64,000 nucleotides of DNA from Phycisphaerales bacterium (GTDB lineage: Bacteria; Planctomycetota; Phycisphaerae; Phycisphaerales; SM1A02). Shown one piece after another: positions 44,778-53,853 of the stretch. The stretch covers positions 38,420-102,419 of the forward strand of contig JASMLY010000015.1 in assembly GCA_030748455.1 (NCBI GenBank). Reading direction: 5' to 3'. Made by a program: the position numbers and the translations under genes. Position 1 is the stretch's first letter; every line of letters starts with the position of its first letter. The notes below the pieces were generated by a model that did not search any database, was not told where the DNA came from, and saw only the letters and a list, made by a program, of their open reading frames with translations.

Positions 44778-45027
44778 TGATCACCTCCTTTTATACTTGC
44801 CTTGCTCAACCGTCGCATCCCATTTGATGCCGCCGAGCTCTACATCCTTCCAACACGAGGAAGGCACACCGCCCAAGGCACGTCGCCCTGGTCGTCGTGT
44901 CGCTTGCGTGCCCTATCCTGCTTTTGGCTCTCAATGACATGCAGCACTACACGAGTACATACATACTATCGGCAAGAATTTGAATGATCTTGATTCGGCA
45001 TTCGCTAGATCCGATACAGCGCTGAGT

Positions 45028-47400
45028 TTAGAAGTCCTCTTCCTCTAGTTGTTGCATTTCTTCCCAATCTTCAAGGGAAATGAGTATTTCCCTTGCAACC
45101 GAACCTTTGTGTTCACCAACGATTCCGGCAGTGGACATTTGATCAACGAGCCTTGAAGCTCTGCCGTAGCCGATACCCATTCGTCGTTGGAGCAGTGAGA
45201 CAGATCCCCGACCACTTTCAATCATGATTCGGACCGCATCGTCAAAGAGATCGTCACGCTCACTAGGGTCTGTGCCTTCTGTAGTATTTCCACCACCTGG
45301 TTTGATTTGAATGAGTGATCGCTCAAAATTAGGAGCTGCAACCTCTTTGAGGTGTTTCACAATTTTTCGTATCTCAGTAGGCGATACAAACGTGCCCTGT
45401 GATCGATTGGCTGTCGTTGTTCCGGGGGAAATGTAGAGCATGTCCCCATTGCCAAGTAGTAACTCTGCACCTTTTGTATCAAGCACGATCCGGCTATCCA
45501 TCCCACTGCTTACTTTAAATGCAACGCGGCAGGGCATGTTTGACTTAATCAATCCAGTAACCACCTTGGCTTCTGGTCGCTGTGTTGCAAGAACAAGGTG
45601 AATGCCGACTGCCCTGGCTTTTTGAGCAATTCGAACGATCGATTGTTCTACATCTTTCGCGGTCATCATTAAGTCCGCGAGTTCGTCGATGATAAACACA
45701 ATATAAGGAAGCTTGACGGGGATTCTCGCTTTTTCTTCTTCAGATTGAGGATCTAATATTTTGTAAATCTCATCTTCAGTAAGTTCATTAAACCCTAGTA
45801 AATCACGGACACCAAGTTTTTGAAAGAGTTGATAGCGCTCTTCCATACGTGCAACCGCCCACTCTAGAATTGCTGCAGCGCGGCCCATTTCAGTGACAAC
45901 GGGGCATGCAAGGTGTGGGATATCAGAGAACTGGCTTAGTTCAACCATTTTTGGATCAACCAAGATGAGTTTCAATTCGTCAGGACGTTTCGTATACATC
46001 CACCCAGCAATGATCGAGTTAATACACACACTCTTTCCAGAACCAGTTGTCCCAGCCACGAGCATATGCGGCATTTTTGTAAGGTCTTCGACCATCGGTT
46101 CACCAGAGGCATCTTTGCCTAGGAACATCGGGAGTTTCATTTTTTCCGTTTTCTTTGTGCTCATCAATTCTTTAATGCACACGGTTTCTCGTTGTGGATT
46201 TGGGACTTCAATTCCTACTGTTTTTCTTCCCGCAGTGTTGGGAACGATGCGAATGTTGGGTGCCCCAAGGCTGCGAGCAATGTCGCTCGCCACACCATTG
46301 ATACTAGAAACCTTTGTCCCCGGAGAGAGTTTTATGGAGTACAACGTAATGGTGGGACCAGCTTCTATTCCAGCAACTTCACCTTCTATGCCAAAGACCT
46401 GCAACGTTTCTTCAAGTTCTACAGCCTGTTGGCGGACGAGCTCTTCTAATGATCCAGTAAACCCATCTTCAGCATCACTTAGTAAATCAAGTGGCGGAAA
46501 AATATACCCCTCAAAATTATCTGGACGTTGAATGTCTGAATCTTTAGATTTCTTTTTAGATGCAAGTCGAACGGGTAACTTAGAAATCTTCTTTTTCAAC
46601 TCAGATGCACTTAACTTCCTCGGTGATTCTTCTTCAACGAACTCATCTTCGTACTCGTCTTCGTACGCATAGCCATCTTCATCTTCAAACGCTTCATCAG
46701 TCTCATCCCAATAATCATGGTCAACCTCATCATCGAGTACCGTGGCGTTGGAACGTGTGCTCAAGAATGAAATTGAAGGGACGGAGAGTTTTGGTTTTCG
46801 AATTCGCAACAATGCAAACGCACCTGTTGCGATGATCTGTGGGATTGCAAACGCGATTTTTTCTGCAGCGACGACAAGCCCAACTGCAAATGCAGCAGCA
46901 ACAACAAGGAATGCACCAAACCCACTAAATTGTTGTGTTAACTGTGTGACAATTGTTTTTGCAATAAGACCTGCTTTTGCACCCGCGAGTGACCCAAATG
47001 TTGGGAGTATCAATTCGTGGAAGCACGAAACAGCAAGGGCAAGAATAACCACCCCGAGACCTCGCACCGGTGTATGTGAAACTTCTTTTCCTCGAAACAC
47101 TAAGGTAACCCACGTACCGATGCCAAGGAGAATGACCCAAACACCGATTCCGATTGTGTGGTAACACCAATACGCGATTGCTGCTCCAACAGGACCACAC
47201 CAATTTGCGACGGGATCGTTGTGTTTTGCTACAACGTGTGAAGGAGGATCGGCAACATTAAATGAAAGAAGTGAAACCGCAACAAAAAGAGCGATTGCAA
47301 CACTCGAAATCCACAAAATCCGAGATGAAAGGTCGGCGGACGAAAGGGCAGAGGGGCGGGTACCTCGCCCACGACGTGTAGGAAGTGCAGTTGATGCCAT
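45028..47400 (-). CDS. ftsK: DNA translocase FtsK
   Basis: The 790-residue protein has about four membrane helices in residues 30-190. A long acidic linker (residues 215-270, many Glu/Asp/Tyr) follows and then the motor. Walker A is AGTTGSGKSVCINS near residue 457, Walker B is IVFIIDELADLMM near 560, and ATQRPEAKVVTGLIKSN follows. The C-terminal winged-helix gamma domain (GIGYGRASRLVDQMSTAGIVG) reads KOPS-like sites. FtsK pumps chromosome dimers at the septum. It implies a division site even if FtsZ is not seen here. Confidence 0.95.
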   Translation of the reverse strand: MASTALPTRRGRGTRPSALSSADLSSRILWISSVAIALFVAVSLLSFNVADPPSHVVAKHNDPVANWCGPVGAAIAYWCYHTIGIGVWVILLGIGTWVTLVFRGKEVSHTPVRGLGVVILALAVSCFHELILPTFGSLAGAKAGLIAKTIVTQLTQQFSGFGAFLVVAAAFAVGLVVAAEKIAFAIPQIIATGAFALLRIRKPKLSVPSISFLSTRSNATVLDDEVDHDYWDETDEAFEDEDGYAYEDEYEDEFVEEESPRKLSASELKKKISKLPVRLASKKKSKDSDIQRPDNFEGYIFPPLDLLSDAEDGFTGSLEELVRQQAVELEETLQVFGIEGEVAGIEAGPTITLYSIKLSPGTKVSSINGVASDIARSLGAPNIRIVPNTAGRKTVGIEVPNPQRETVCIKELMSTKKTEKMKLPMFLGKDASGEPMVEDLTKMPHMLVAGTTGSGKSVCINSIIAGWMYTKRPDELKLILVDPKMVELSQFSDIPHLACPVVTEMGRAAAILEWAVARMEERYQLFQKLGVRDLLGFNELTEDEIYKILDPQSEEEKARIPVKLPYIVFIIDELADLMMTAKDVEQSIVRIAQKARAVGIHLVLATQRPEAKVVTGLIKSNMPCRVAFKVSSGMDSRIVLDTKGAELLLGNGDMLYISPGTTTANRSQGTFVSPTEIRKIVKHLKEVAAPNFERSLIQIKPGGGNTTEGTDPSERDDLFDDAVRIMIESGRGSVSLLQRRMGIGYGRASRLVDQMSTAGIVGEHKGSVAREILISLEDWEEMQQLEEEDF

Positions 47401-47500
47401 AGCAACCTACATATCGGCATCGCGGCGTCTCTTTGCCGAGATTTTTTACAGGAGCAGCGATACCGCTACTAATGTGTATAACCTGTTGTATTTATGACAC

Positions 47501-48319
47501 TTAGAATAGTGGCGAGGGTGTGAAAGAACCCTGTTTTTCGAGCGTAAGAAGCCTTGAGCATCGGTCTTGGTGGGTGATTGTGATTCGCTCGTGAAGATGG
47601 GCAAGTCTATCTTGATAAAGCGTGCGAATGATCGACTGCGCATTGCATTGCCTCGAAAGGTGAAGTAGCACAAGGTGTTTGAGCGTGGATTGGTTGTCAA
47701 TCCGACGTACTGCCTCAAGCGTTTCTTCGTTTGAAAGGTGCCCTTGCCCACCCATAATCCGCTCTTGCAGGAATTCGGGACGTCCACTCATCCGTTGCAT
47801 TGTTGGGTCGTAGTTCGATTCAATTGCAAGAACATCTAATGAAGTATATGTTTGAAGAAGCACTTCTGGAACGTGACCAAGGTCTGTTGCAAACCCGACG
47901 CGTGTGTTGCAGTCTCCATATGTGAACACAAAACCAACAGTTCCGAGTGAATCGTGTGCCATGTGGATTGTTTCAACGTGGAGTTGCTCGATGTGTAACC
48001 CATCTGTAAAAGGGACAAGGATAGAGCGGTCTAATCCAGCACTTTGTGCGCGGTTCATGTGGCTTTCATGCACATGAACCCGAACACCTCGGTTGCACAA
48101 GGTTCTACACCATGCGGGGTTAAAGTGATCTCGATCTAAATGGGTCAGAAGCAAGTCTGTAATTTGATCAAGAGAAATGTTGTGTGTACGCATTCGCTCT
48201 TTTGTTTGCCGCATTGAAAATCCAGCATCGATCATGATCCACCGACCTGCGGAAACCCTCAACAGCGAGCAATTACCAGATGAACCACTACCAAGTACAC
48301 AAAAAGCAAAATGGCTCAT
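47501..48319 (-). CDS. MBL-fold hydrolase, WalJ/YycJ-like
   Basis: The 272-residue metallo-beta-lactamase-fold protein begins FCVLGSGSSGNCSLL, typical of the WalJ (YycJ) group. The metal site is THLDRDHF near residues 59-66, and DIDAG-type residues appear in MIDAGFS. The later VGFATDLGHVPEVL and ESNYDPTMQRM supply further ligands. WalJ proteins are linked to DNA mismatch repair exonuclease activity and cell-wall homeostasis in Firmicutes; the role here is unknown. It overlaps the lpxA stop by 4 bases. Confidence 0.82.
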   Translation of the reverse strand: MSHFAFCVLGSGSSGNCSLLRVSAGRWIMIDAGFSMRQTKERMRTHNISLDQITDLLLTHLDRDHFNPAWCRTLCNRGVRVHVHESHMNRAQSAGLDRSILVPFTDGLHIEQLHVETIHMAHDSLGTVGFVFTYGDCNTRVGFATDLGHVPEVLLQTYTSLDVLAIESNYDPTMQRMSGRPEFLQERIMGGQGHLSNEETLEAVRRIDNQSTLKHLVLLHLSRQCNAQSIIRTLYQDRLAHLHERITITHQDRCSRLLTLEKQGSFTPSPLF

Positions 48320-49137
48320 TCTGTTGTTTCTACAAACGACCCACGACGAGCCGCTCGATTTGCGTTTGTTTTTGGAACGATACCTCGTCTTGAGTTGGCC
48401 ACTGCATCAATGTATTCTTGGGCGACGCTATTGTTTTGTTCTTCCAACAATTGCAGCACTTTTGTTTGCGAAAGGTTTGATCGATAGAACATTTTAAAAA
48501 CATCTTTTCGCTTGGTTATCTCTTCTCGATCCATGCCGCTTCTTCGCATGCCGACAATATTCACTGAACCGATATTGTTGTAACCCGACAGTAGAAAATA
48601 CGGCAAAATGTCATACGTTGTCGTTGTACCACCTGCGAGCATTGCTCCTTTGCCTACAGTAACGAACTGGTGAATACAACTCCCACCACCAACTAAAACC
48701 CTGTCATGTATATGAACGTGTCCACCAAGGGCCGAGTTTGTGACAATCGTTACGTTGTTTCCAATTTGAGCGTCATGCCCAACATGTGAGGTTGTCATAA
48801 ACAAATTGTCATTCCCAATTGTTGTGGGAGATTCTTGCGTTCCTCTGTGAACGGTTGTACCTTCTCGAAAGGTATTGTTGTTGCCAATCACGATGCCAGG
48901 TTCGTAGAGATCGTGTGAATAGTGTACGTCTTGAGCGGCGAACCCAATACAAGCGTACGGGTAGACCACATTGTTTTCCCCCATGAGTAACTTGCCTGTA
49001 AGGTAGCAGTTCCCAATGAGGGTTGACCCTTTACCGATTTTGATATCACCTTGCAAAACACAATTTGGTCCAATGACTACGTCATCAGCAAGTTGTACAC
49101 GGGTATCAACAATTGAGGTGGGGTGAATAGTAGGCAT
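48316..49137 (-). CDS. lpxA: UDP-N-acetylglucosamine acyltransferase
   Basis: First step of lipid A synthesis. The left-handed beta-helix starts IHPTSIVDTRVQLADDVVIG and contains the catalytic His in HVGHDAQIGN near residue 126. QFVTVGKGAMLAGGT follows, and the helical C-terminal domain begins NIVGMRRSGM. Length is 273 residues. The ATG at 49137 is preferred over 49272, which would add a poor N-terminal extension into lipB. It is divergent from lipB by only 30 bases. It shows that the host makes lipid A type lipids. Confidence 0.9.
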   Translation of the reverse strand: MPTIHPTSIVDTRVQLADDVVIGPNCVLQGDIKIGKGSTLIGNCYLTGKLLMGENNVVYPYACIGFAAQDVHYSHDLYEPGIVIGNNNTFREGTTVHRGTQESPTTIGNDNLFMTTSHVGHDAQIGNNVTIVTNSALGGHVHIHDRVLVGGGSCIHQFVTVGKGAMLAGGTTTTYDILPYFLLSGYNNIGSVNIVGMRRSGMDREEITKRKDVFKMFYRSNLSQTKVLQLLEEQNNSVAQEYIDAVANSRRGIVPKTNANRAARRGSFVETTE

Positions 49138-49167
49138 TGTCAATGCAGTATTATTCCAAGAATCACT

Positions 49168-49842
49168 ATGTCTTGCACGGTTCAAATATCTGATCTTGGA
49201 CAAATGGCGTACAACGAGGCGTTCTCTGTTCAACAACAAGTTCACGAGGAAGTTGTTGAAGGCAGATCGCACGAGAGTCCAAACCCATTTCGGCTGTTGG
49301 TATTAGAACACAACCCGCCCGTCATCACGATCAGCAACCGTCCAGATTCGAAGAGACACCTACTTGCTTCAGAAAAGCAGCTGCAACTCGAAGGAATTGA
49401 GGTTTGTAGAACAAACAGGGGGGGTGACATTACCTACCACGGGCCAGGTCAGCTTGTAGGGTATCCCATCTGCGACCTCAATACGCTATCGCTTCGCATT
49501 CATGGGTTCATGCGTTTTTTAGAACAGGTCATCATTGATGTGTTGGGAGAATTCAACATCATCGGTGAACGTGATTCTTGCGCCACAGGCGTGTGGGTAC
49601 GTGGCGCCAAAGTTTGTGCGATGGGTGTTCGAGTTTCAAAGTGGGTTTCAATGCATGGTTTTGCACTGAACGTAACGACAAACCTCGACCATTTTTCGCA
49701 CATTGTCCCTTGTGGACTTGCAGGAAGAGAAGTGACTTCGATGCAGGAGTTACTCGCTGATGCGTGTCCGTCTGTGGATGAGGTCAAGCGTGTCGTTGAG
49801 AGGATATTCACACAAGCAGTGAAGAATCAGATCGCAAGATAG
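49168..49842 (+). CDS. lipB: Octanoyltransferase LipB
   Basis: Transfers octanoyl from acyl carrier protein to lipoyl domains. The signature RGGDITYHGPGQLVGYP lies near residues 88-104. The catalytic Lys is in GAKVCAMGVRVS and the catalytic Cys in HIVPCGLAG. Length is 224 residues. It works upstream of the lipoyl enzymes served by lpdA at the left end. The ATG at 49168 is chosen; an upstream ATG at 49123 lies inside lpxA. Confidence 0.9.
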   Translation: MSCTVQISDLGQMAYNEAFSVQQQVHEEVVEGRSHESPNPFRLLVLEHNPPVITISNRPDSKRHLLASEKQLQLEGIEVCRTNRGGDITYHGPGQLVGYPICDLNTLSLRIHGFMRFLEQVIIDVLGEFNIIGERDSCATGVWVRGAKVCAMGVRVSKWVSMHGFALNVTTNLDHFSHIVPCGLAGREVTSMQELLADACPSVDEVKRVVERIFTQAVKNQIAR

Positions 49843-49868
49843 CAATAACAGAAACTGTCTGTTATTGC
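49842..49868. terminator. Bidirectional hairpin between lipB and the ompH-like gene
   Basis: GCAATAACAGA (49842-49852) and TCTGTTATTGC (49858-49868) form a perfect 11-base-pair stem with a 5-base loop. It overlaps both stop codons of the convergent genes. A/T-rich arms without a T-run make it a moderate terminator or an mRNA 3' stabiliser. Confidence 0.6.
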
Positions 49869-50560
49869 ATGTCAAGGCCAAGTTCTGAGAGCACCTCGTC
49901 AGTGACGTCGATTCCATCTGGCAATCGCAGAGCGGTACGTAACCGAATTTGCATGATTGCAGAATCGGGTGAACTGCCTTCAAACTCGTTATCTGGTGGA
50001 ATAAAGCGAAGCACCATGTCAATGTTTAACCGATCCGATACGACGTTGACGGCTTCTAAAACTTCGTTGTACGATTCTTCCATCTGCTCAGCAGCGAGTT
50101 CCCCTCGAATTCTCATTCCTTCTTGTTGCAGATTTTCAAGATTTCGATATGCCGTTTCCCATTGCTGACGAAGTTGGGGAAACTCTGGATCATCAGGCTC
50201 AATAGTTTTTCCACGCTCCATGAGTTCGTCAAGAACATCTCGTGCTGCTTGTAACCCTTCTTCAAGTTCAGCATCGAGGTCGTTTCTTGCTTCAACAAAA
50301 TGCTCTGCTTTCATGAGTTGTTCGAGGGCTTTTCCAGTTTCCATGAACCCAACAGACCATACTCTGCTGGTTTTTTCTTCTCCCCAACTAATTCGTTCTT
50401 CTGCATTGGTAATAGAGAGATCTCCATCTTTCCCAGCGAGCGTGATGGAGTCGAGTGGTCCTAATTTGCCATCATCTTCAGAACTTTGCAAGGATGCAGT
50501 AAGCACTGTGCTCGCGAGAAGAGATGCAGCAATGAGGAGTGGTAGAGTTTGTTTATGCAT
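49862..50560 (-). CDS. OmpH/Skp-like periplasmic chaperone
   Basis: The 232-residue protein has a signal peptide (MHKQTLPLLIAASLLASTVLTA), then about 60 beta-patterned residues and a long charged helix region (residues 75-165, rich in Glu/Leu/Arg). It ends in EAVNVVSDRLNIDMVLRF, the typical close of OmpH/Skp proteins. Skp carries unfolded outer-membrane proteins. It is convergent with lipB and follows lepA by 3 bases. Confidence 0.7.
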   Translation of the reverse strand: MHKQTLPLLIAASLLASTVLTASLQSSEDDGKLGPLDSITLAGKDGDLSITNAEERISWGEEKTSRVWSVGFMETGKALEQLMKAEHFVEARNDLDAELEEGLQAARDVLDELMERGKTIEPDDPEFPQLRQQWETAYRNLENLQQEGMRIRGELAAEQMEESYNEVLEAVNVVSDRLNIDMVLRFIPPDNEFEGSSPDSAIMQIRLRTALRLPDGIDVTDEVLSELGLDMQ

Positions 50561-50563
50561 TGT

Positions 50564-52369
50564 TTAGTCGCCTTGTTCTAAGATAGAGAGAAATGCTTCT
50601 TGGGGAATGTGGACATTGCCAATCGCTTTCATACGTTGCTTGCCCTTTTTTTGTTTTTCTAAAAGTTTTCTTTTTCGTGTAATGTCACCACCGTAACATT
50701 TTGCGGTAACGTTCTTGCGTACACTTTTTACGGTTTCTCGTGCAATAATTTTCCCCCCGATCGCTGCTTGCAAAGCGATTTCAAACTGGTGTCTATCGAT
50801 TTGTTTGCGTAATTTTTGGAGAATAATTCTTGTTCTCGCAACTGCCTTGTCTTTGTGGCAAATCATACTGAGGGCTTCAACGGGCTCGCCGTTTACTAGG
50901 ATGCCAACCTTCACAAGACGGTCTGCACGATACTCGATGATCTCGTAATCCATCGTGCCATATCCACGAGTTATAGACTTCAGCTTGTCATAAAAATCAT
51001 AAATGATTTCTGCAAGTGGAAGTTCGTAATCGAGCATTTGTCTGCCAGTTGAAACGAATTTTTGACCTTTAAAAATTCCCCGCCTCGTTTCACAGAGACG
51101 CATCAAGTCTCCGATATTTTCATCTGGGCAGATGATCTCAACACTCACGATTGGTTCGCAAATATGTTTGATGAGTGTGGGGTCGGGTAAATCAGCAGGA
51201 TTATGAATATCGAGAACAGTGTCGTCCGTCATCTCAATTCTGTAATTCACCGTTGGGGCTGTTTGAACAATTTCTGCTCCACCCTCACGTTCAAGTCTCT
51301 CTTGCACAATCTCCATGTGCAAAAGACCCAAGAAGCCACACCGAAATCCAAAACCCAGTGCTTCAGAGTGTTGCGCTTCAAAGGTAAAGCTCGCATCGTT
51401 GAGGCGTAACTTTTCTACCGCTTCACGCAATGTCTCAAACTCAGTTTTCTTACTTCCCGTATCACTTGAAGCTGGGTAGAAATCACAAAATACCATTTGT
51501 TTAGGTTCTTCATACCCAGGAAGCGGACCAGCAGCAGGGTTTGAATCCAACGTAATCGTGTCGCCGACCCGCACGTCTTCAAGGGTCTTGATCGCCGCAA
51601 CCATGTAGCCAACTTGGGACGTTCCGATCTCAGTAGTTGGTGTCGGAGTTGGGGTGTATCGGCCGAGTTCGGTGATTGTAAATGTGCGACCTGTGCCCAT
51701 CATAAGTATTTTGTCACCTTTTTTAAGTGATCCATCAAACACTCTGAAGTAGACAACCACGCCTCGATATTCATCGTAGTGCGAATCAAAAATGAGTGCG
51801 CGTGTTTGTTCAATCTCTGCAGGCTTGGGTGGAGGTAACTTGCTACAAATGAGATCGAGCAATTCATGGATACCTTGACCGGTTTTTGCTGAGCAATACA
51901 CGCAATCTTCAGCAGGAAGACCGAGCACTTGCTCGATTTCCATTGCAACCTTGTCGGGGTCCGCGGAAGGCAAGTCTATTTTATTTACAACTGGAATGAG
52001 CTCTAAGTTGTTTTCGATGGCGAGGTACGCGTTGGCGACTGTTTGCGCCTCTACACCTTGTGTCGAGTCCACAACAAGGAGGGCACCTTCACACGCGGTG
52101 AGCGCCCTTGAAACTTCATAGGTGAAGTCGACGTGCCCTGGGGTGTCAATAAAATTCAGTTCATACGCTTCACCATCAAACTGATGATGTACTGTGACAG
52201 CCGAAGCTTTAATTGTGATGCCACGTTCTCGCTCTAAATCCATCGAGTCGAGTAATTGATCTCTAGATTCTCGTTCAGTTACAGCTTTCGTTGCTTGTAG
52301 TAAACGGTCAGCAAGCGTGCTTTTGCCGTGGTCAATGTGAGCAATGATTGAAAAGTTACGAATCGGCAC
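50564..52369 (-). CDS. lepA: Elongation factor 4 (LepA)
   Basis: Ribosome-associated GTPase of 601 residues. AHIDHGKSTLADRLL lies near residue 10, RGITIKASAVT near 49, DTPGHVDFTYEVSRAL near 76 and NKIDLPSADP near 130. The LepA-specific C-terminal domain is present (ARETVKSVRKNVTAKCYGGD and KRKLLEKQKKGKQRMK). GTG is the start. It lies in a minus-strand run rimO, lepA, ompH. Confidence 0.95.
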   Translation of the reverse strand: MPIRNFSIIAHIDHGKSTLADRLLQATKAVTERESRDQLLDSMDLERERGITIKASAVTVHHQFDGEAYELNFIDTPGHVDFTYEVSRALTACEGALLVVDSTQGVEAQTVANAYLAIENNLELIPVVNKIDLPSADPDKVAMEIEQVLGLPAEDCVYCSAKTGQGIHELLDLICSKLPPPKPAEIEQTRALIFDSHYDEYRGVVVYFRVFDGSLKKGDKILMMGTGRTFTITELGRYTPTPTPTTEIGTSQVGYMVAAIKTLEDVRVGDTITLDSNPAAGPLPGYEEPKQMVFCDFYPASSDTGSKKTEFETLREAVEKLRLNDASFTFEAQHSEALGFGFRCGFLGLLHMEIVQERLEREGGAEIVQTAPTVNYRIEMTDDTVLDIHNPADLPDPTLIKHICEPIVSVEIICPDENIGDLMRLCETRRGIFKGQKFVSTGRQMLDYELPLAEIIYDFYDKLKSITRGYGTMDYEIIEYRADRLVKVGILVNGEPVEALSMICHKDKAVARTRIILQKLRKQIDRHQFEIALQAAIGGKIIARETVKSVRKNVTAKCYGGDITRKRKLLEKQKKGKQRMKAIGNVHIPQEAFLSILEQGD

Positions 52370-52381
52370 AGACTGGGTATT

Positions 52382-53842
52382 CTACCGCAACGGTAGTGAA
52401 ACGACCTTCTCTAACTCGATGGTCGGTCGAGCCACCATATCGTACTGATCACTATCAATAATCGTGCACCGAATGATCTCACCGACAACGAGTTCCTTCT
52501 CTGCAAGTACGATGGTGCAGGCATCAACATCTGGTGCTTGTTGGTGGGTTCTTCCCTTGTAGACCTGTAACGCTCCCTCAGCGGTTTGACCTCTGTGTGC
52601 ATCGATCAATACGTCATAGCGAACCTCTTGCTGCGCACGGCGAGCAGCAGTTTCGAAAGCAATAGATTGTTGTAAAAGCATTAACTCTTCTTCTCGAGCT
52701 TGTTTGGTTGCTTCAGAAACACGAAGGGCTGTGTCTTTTTCTAATGTTCCTGCAACAGTTCCTTCTTCTGCAGAGTATTGAAACACTCCGAGTGCCTCAA
52801 ATTGTTGTGCACGAACAAAAGAAAGTAACGCGTGGTGATCTTCTTCGGTTTCACCTGGAAATCCTGTAATCAGAGTTGTTCGCACTGCGATCTCAGGCAT
52901 TTTGTTCCGAAGAGACTCCAATACTGCAACTTGATGCTCAGAAGTAACATTTCGCTTCATCGCGGCGAGCATGGAATTAGAGGCGTGTTGAAGTGGCATA
53001 TCGATGTAGTTCACCACGTGTGGAAGGGACGCGACGGCATGAATCATTTCTTCTGAAAAGTTAGATGGGTATGCATACATCAATCGAATCCAACCCCCAC
53101 CCGTATCTGCGACGACAGAGTTGAGCTCGGTTAACAACCCAACAAGTCCCTCTTTGTACCCAAGATCTTCGCCATAACTTGTCGTGTCTTGTCCAATAAG
53201 ATTCAATTCAACTACACCCGAGGCGATGAGCTTTTTCGCTTCGGCAACAATTGTTTCGAGAGGTTTCGATCTCATTTTCCCTCGGATTGCGGGAATTGTG
53301 CAAAAAGCGCAATTTTGATTACACCCTTCACTGACGCGCAGGTATGCCCAATGTCTGGGGGTGAGTTGGAAGCGGTTTGCATCGTCTTGGGTGTATCCTG
53401 CTGTTGCATTCTCCCCCCTCGCTCTTGCTGCTAGCAGTGCATTTGCCGAAATCCAAGAGGGTGCATTCTCAGTTGTGGGCACCGCAGAAAGAGCATCGAC
53501 AATGTGATCTCGATCAAACACACCAATCATCGCATCAATACTGGGGCACCACTGCAAGAGTTTTGCCCTGTGCCTTTGTACGAGGCAACCTGCGGCAACG
53601 ACACGTTGCACATTTGCAGTGTCTTTTAGTGCAATTGCTTCATTGATGACCTCCACAGATTCATCTTTTGCAGCCTCTAAAAAACCACATGTATTGATGA
53701 TAATGGCGTCGGCTTCGTGATGATTTGCAATAAGTTCGTATCCGGCATCAAGAACGGCGGCAATCATCTGCTCGCTATCGACTAGATTTTTTGGGCAACC
53801 GAGGCTGACGAATGCAATTTTTTGAATCGGAGTATCTCGCAT
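52382..53842 (-). CDS. rimO: Ribosomal protein S12 methylthiotransferase RimO
   Basis: Radical SAM enzyme of 486 residues. The N-terminal cluster cysteines are in SLGCPKN, NTCGF and AAGCLVQRH. The radical SAM CxxxCxxC is CNQNCAFC near residue 178, and the C-terminal TRAM domain starts near 418. RimO adds a methylthio group to Asp of S12. The start of the protein (FVSLGCPKNLVDSE) is RimO rather than MiaB-like. CATACT lies 5 bases before the ATG, another near-leaderless start. Confidence 0.92.
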   Translation of the reverse strand: MRDTPIQKIAFVSLGCPKNLVDSEQMIAAVLDAGYELIANHHEADAIIINTCGFLEAAKDESVEVINEAIALKDTANVQRVVAAGCLVQRHRAKLLQWCPSIDAMIGVFDRDHIVDALSAVPTTENAPSWISANALLAARARGENATAGYTQDDANRFQLTPRHWAYLRVSEGCNQNCAFCTIPAIRGKMRSKPLETIVAEAKKLIASGVVELNLIGQDTTSYGEDLGYKEGLVGLLTELNSVVADTGGGWIRLMYAYPSNFSEEMIHAVASLPHVVNYIDMPLQHASNSMLAAMKRNVTSEHQVAVLESLRNKMPEIAVRTTLITGFPGETEEDHHALLSFVRAQQFEALGVFQYSAEEGTVAGTLEKDTALRVSEATKQAREEELMLLQQSIAFETAARRAQQEVRYDVLIDAHRGQTAEGALQVYKGRTHQQAPDVDACTIVLAEKELVVGEIIRCTIIDSDQYDMVARPTIELEKVVSLPLR

Positions 53843-53853
53843 ACAACAGTATG

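Larger units (their letters stand above)
44685..44985 (-). ncRNA. Candidate structured RNA or leader upstream of mccB
   Basis: The 400-base gap between ftsK and mccB has no gene of ordinary size. On the minus strand it folds into several hairpins: GGCACG/CGTGCC (44877-44882 with 44907-44912), CCTTCC/GGAAGG (44846-44851 with 44859-44864), GCATC/GATGC (44815-44819 with 44826-44830), and GGGCT/AGCCC (44729-44733 with 44746-44750). A perfect 18-base palindrome lies at 44711-44728, followed by the terminator. It also contains a 14-codon ORF with a very strong Shine-Dalgarno. No tmRNA, RNase P, 6S or SRP signature was recognised. The 5' boundary is a guess. Confidence 0.45.

Noticed and set aside
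44685..44985. tmRNA, RNase P RNA, 6S RNA or SRP RNA in the same gap
   Set aside because: No tRNA-like ends or tag peptide, no RNase P core motifs, no open 6S bubble pattern and no SRP loop were found by eye. A covariance search would settle it.
44597..44987. Three overlapping plus-strand ORFs of 61-81 residues in the ftsK-mccB gap
   Set aside because: No Shine-Dalgarno or promoter pattern on that strand, they run over the terminator and palindrome, and they overlap each other. The minus-strand signals are far better.
45893..46531. 212-residue plus-strand ORF
   Set aside because: Antisense to the ftsK motor domain, whose motifs are complete; composition is low-complexity Ser/Thr/Pro as expected for a shadow.
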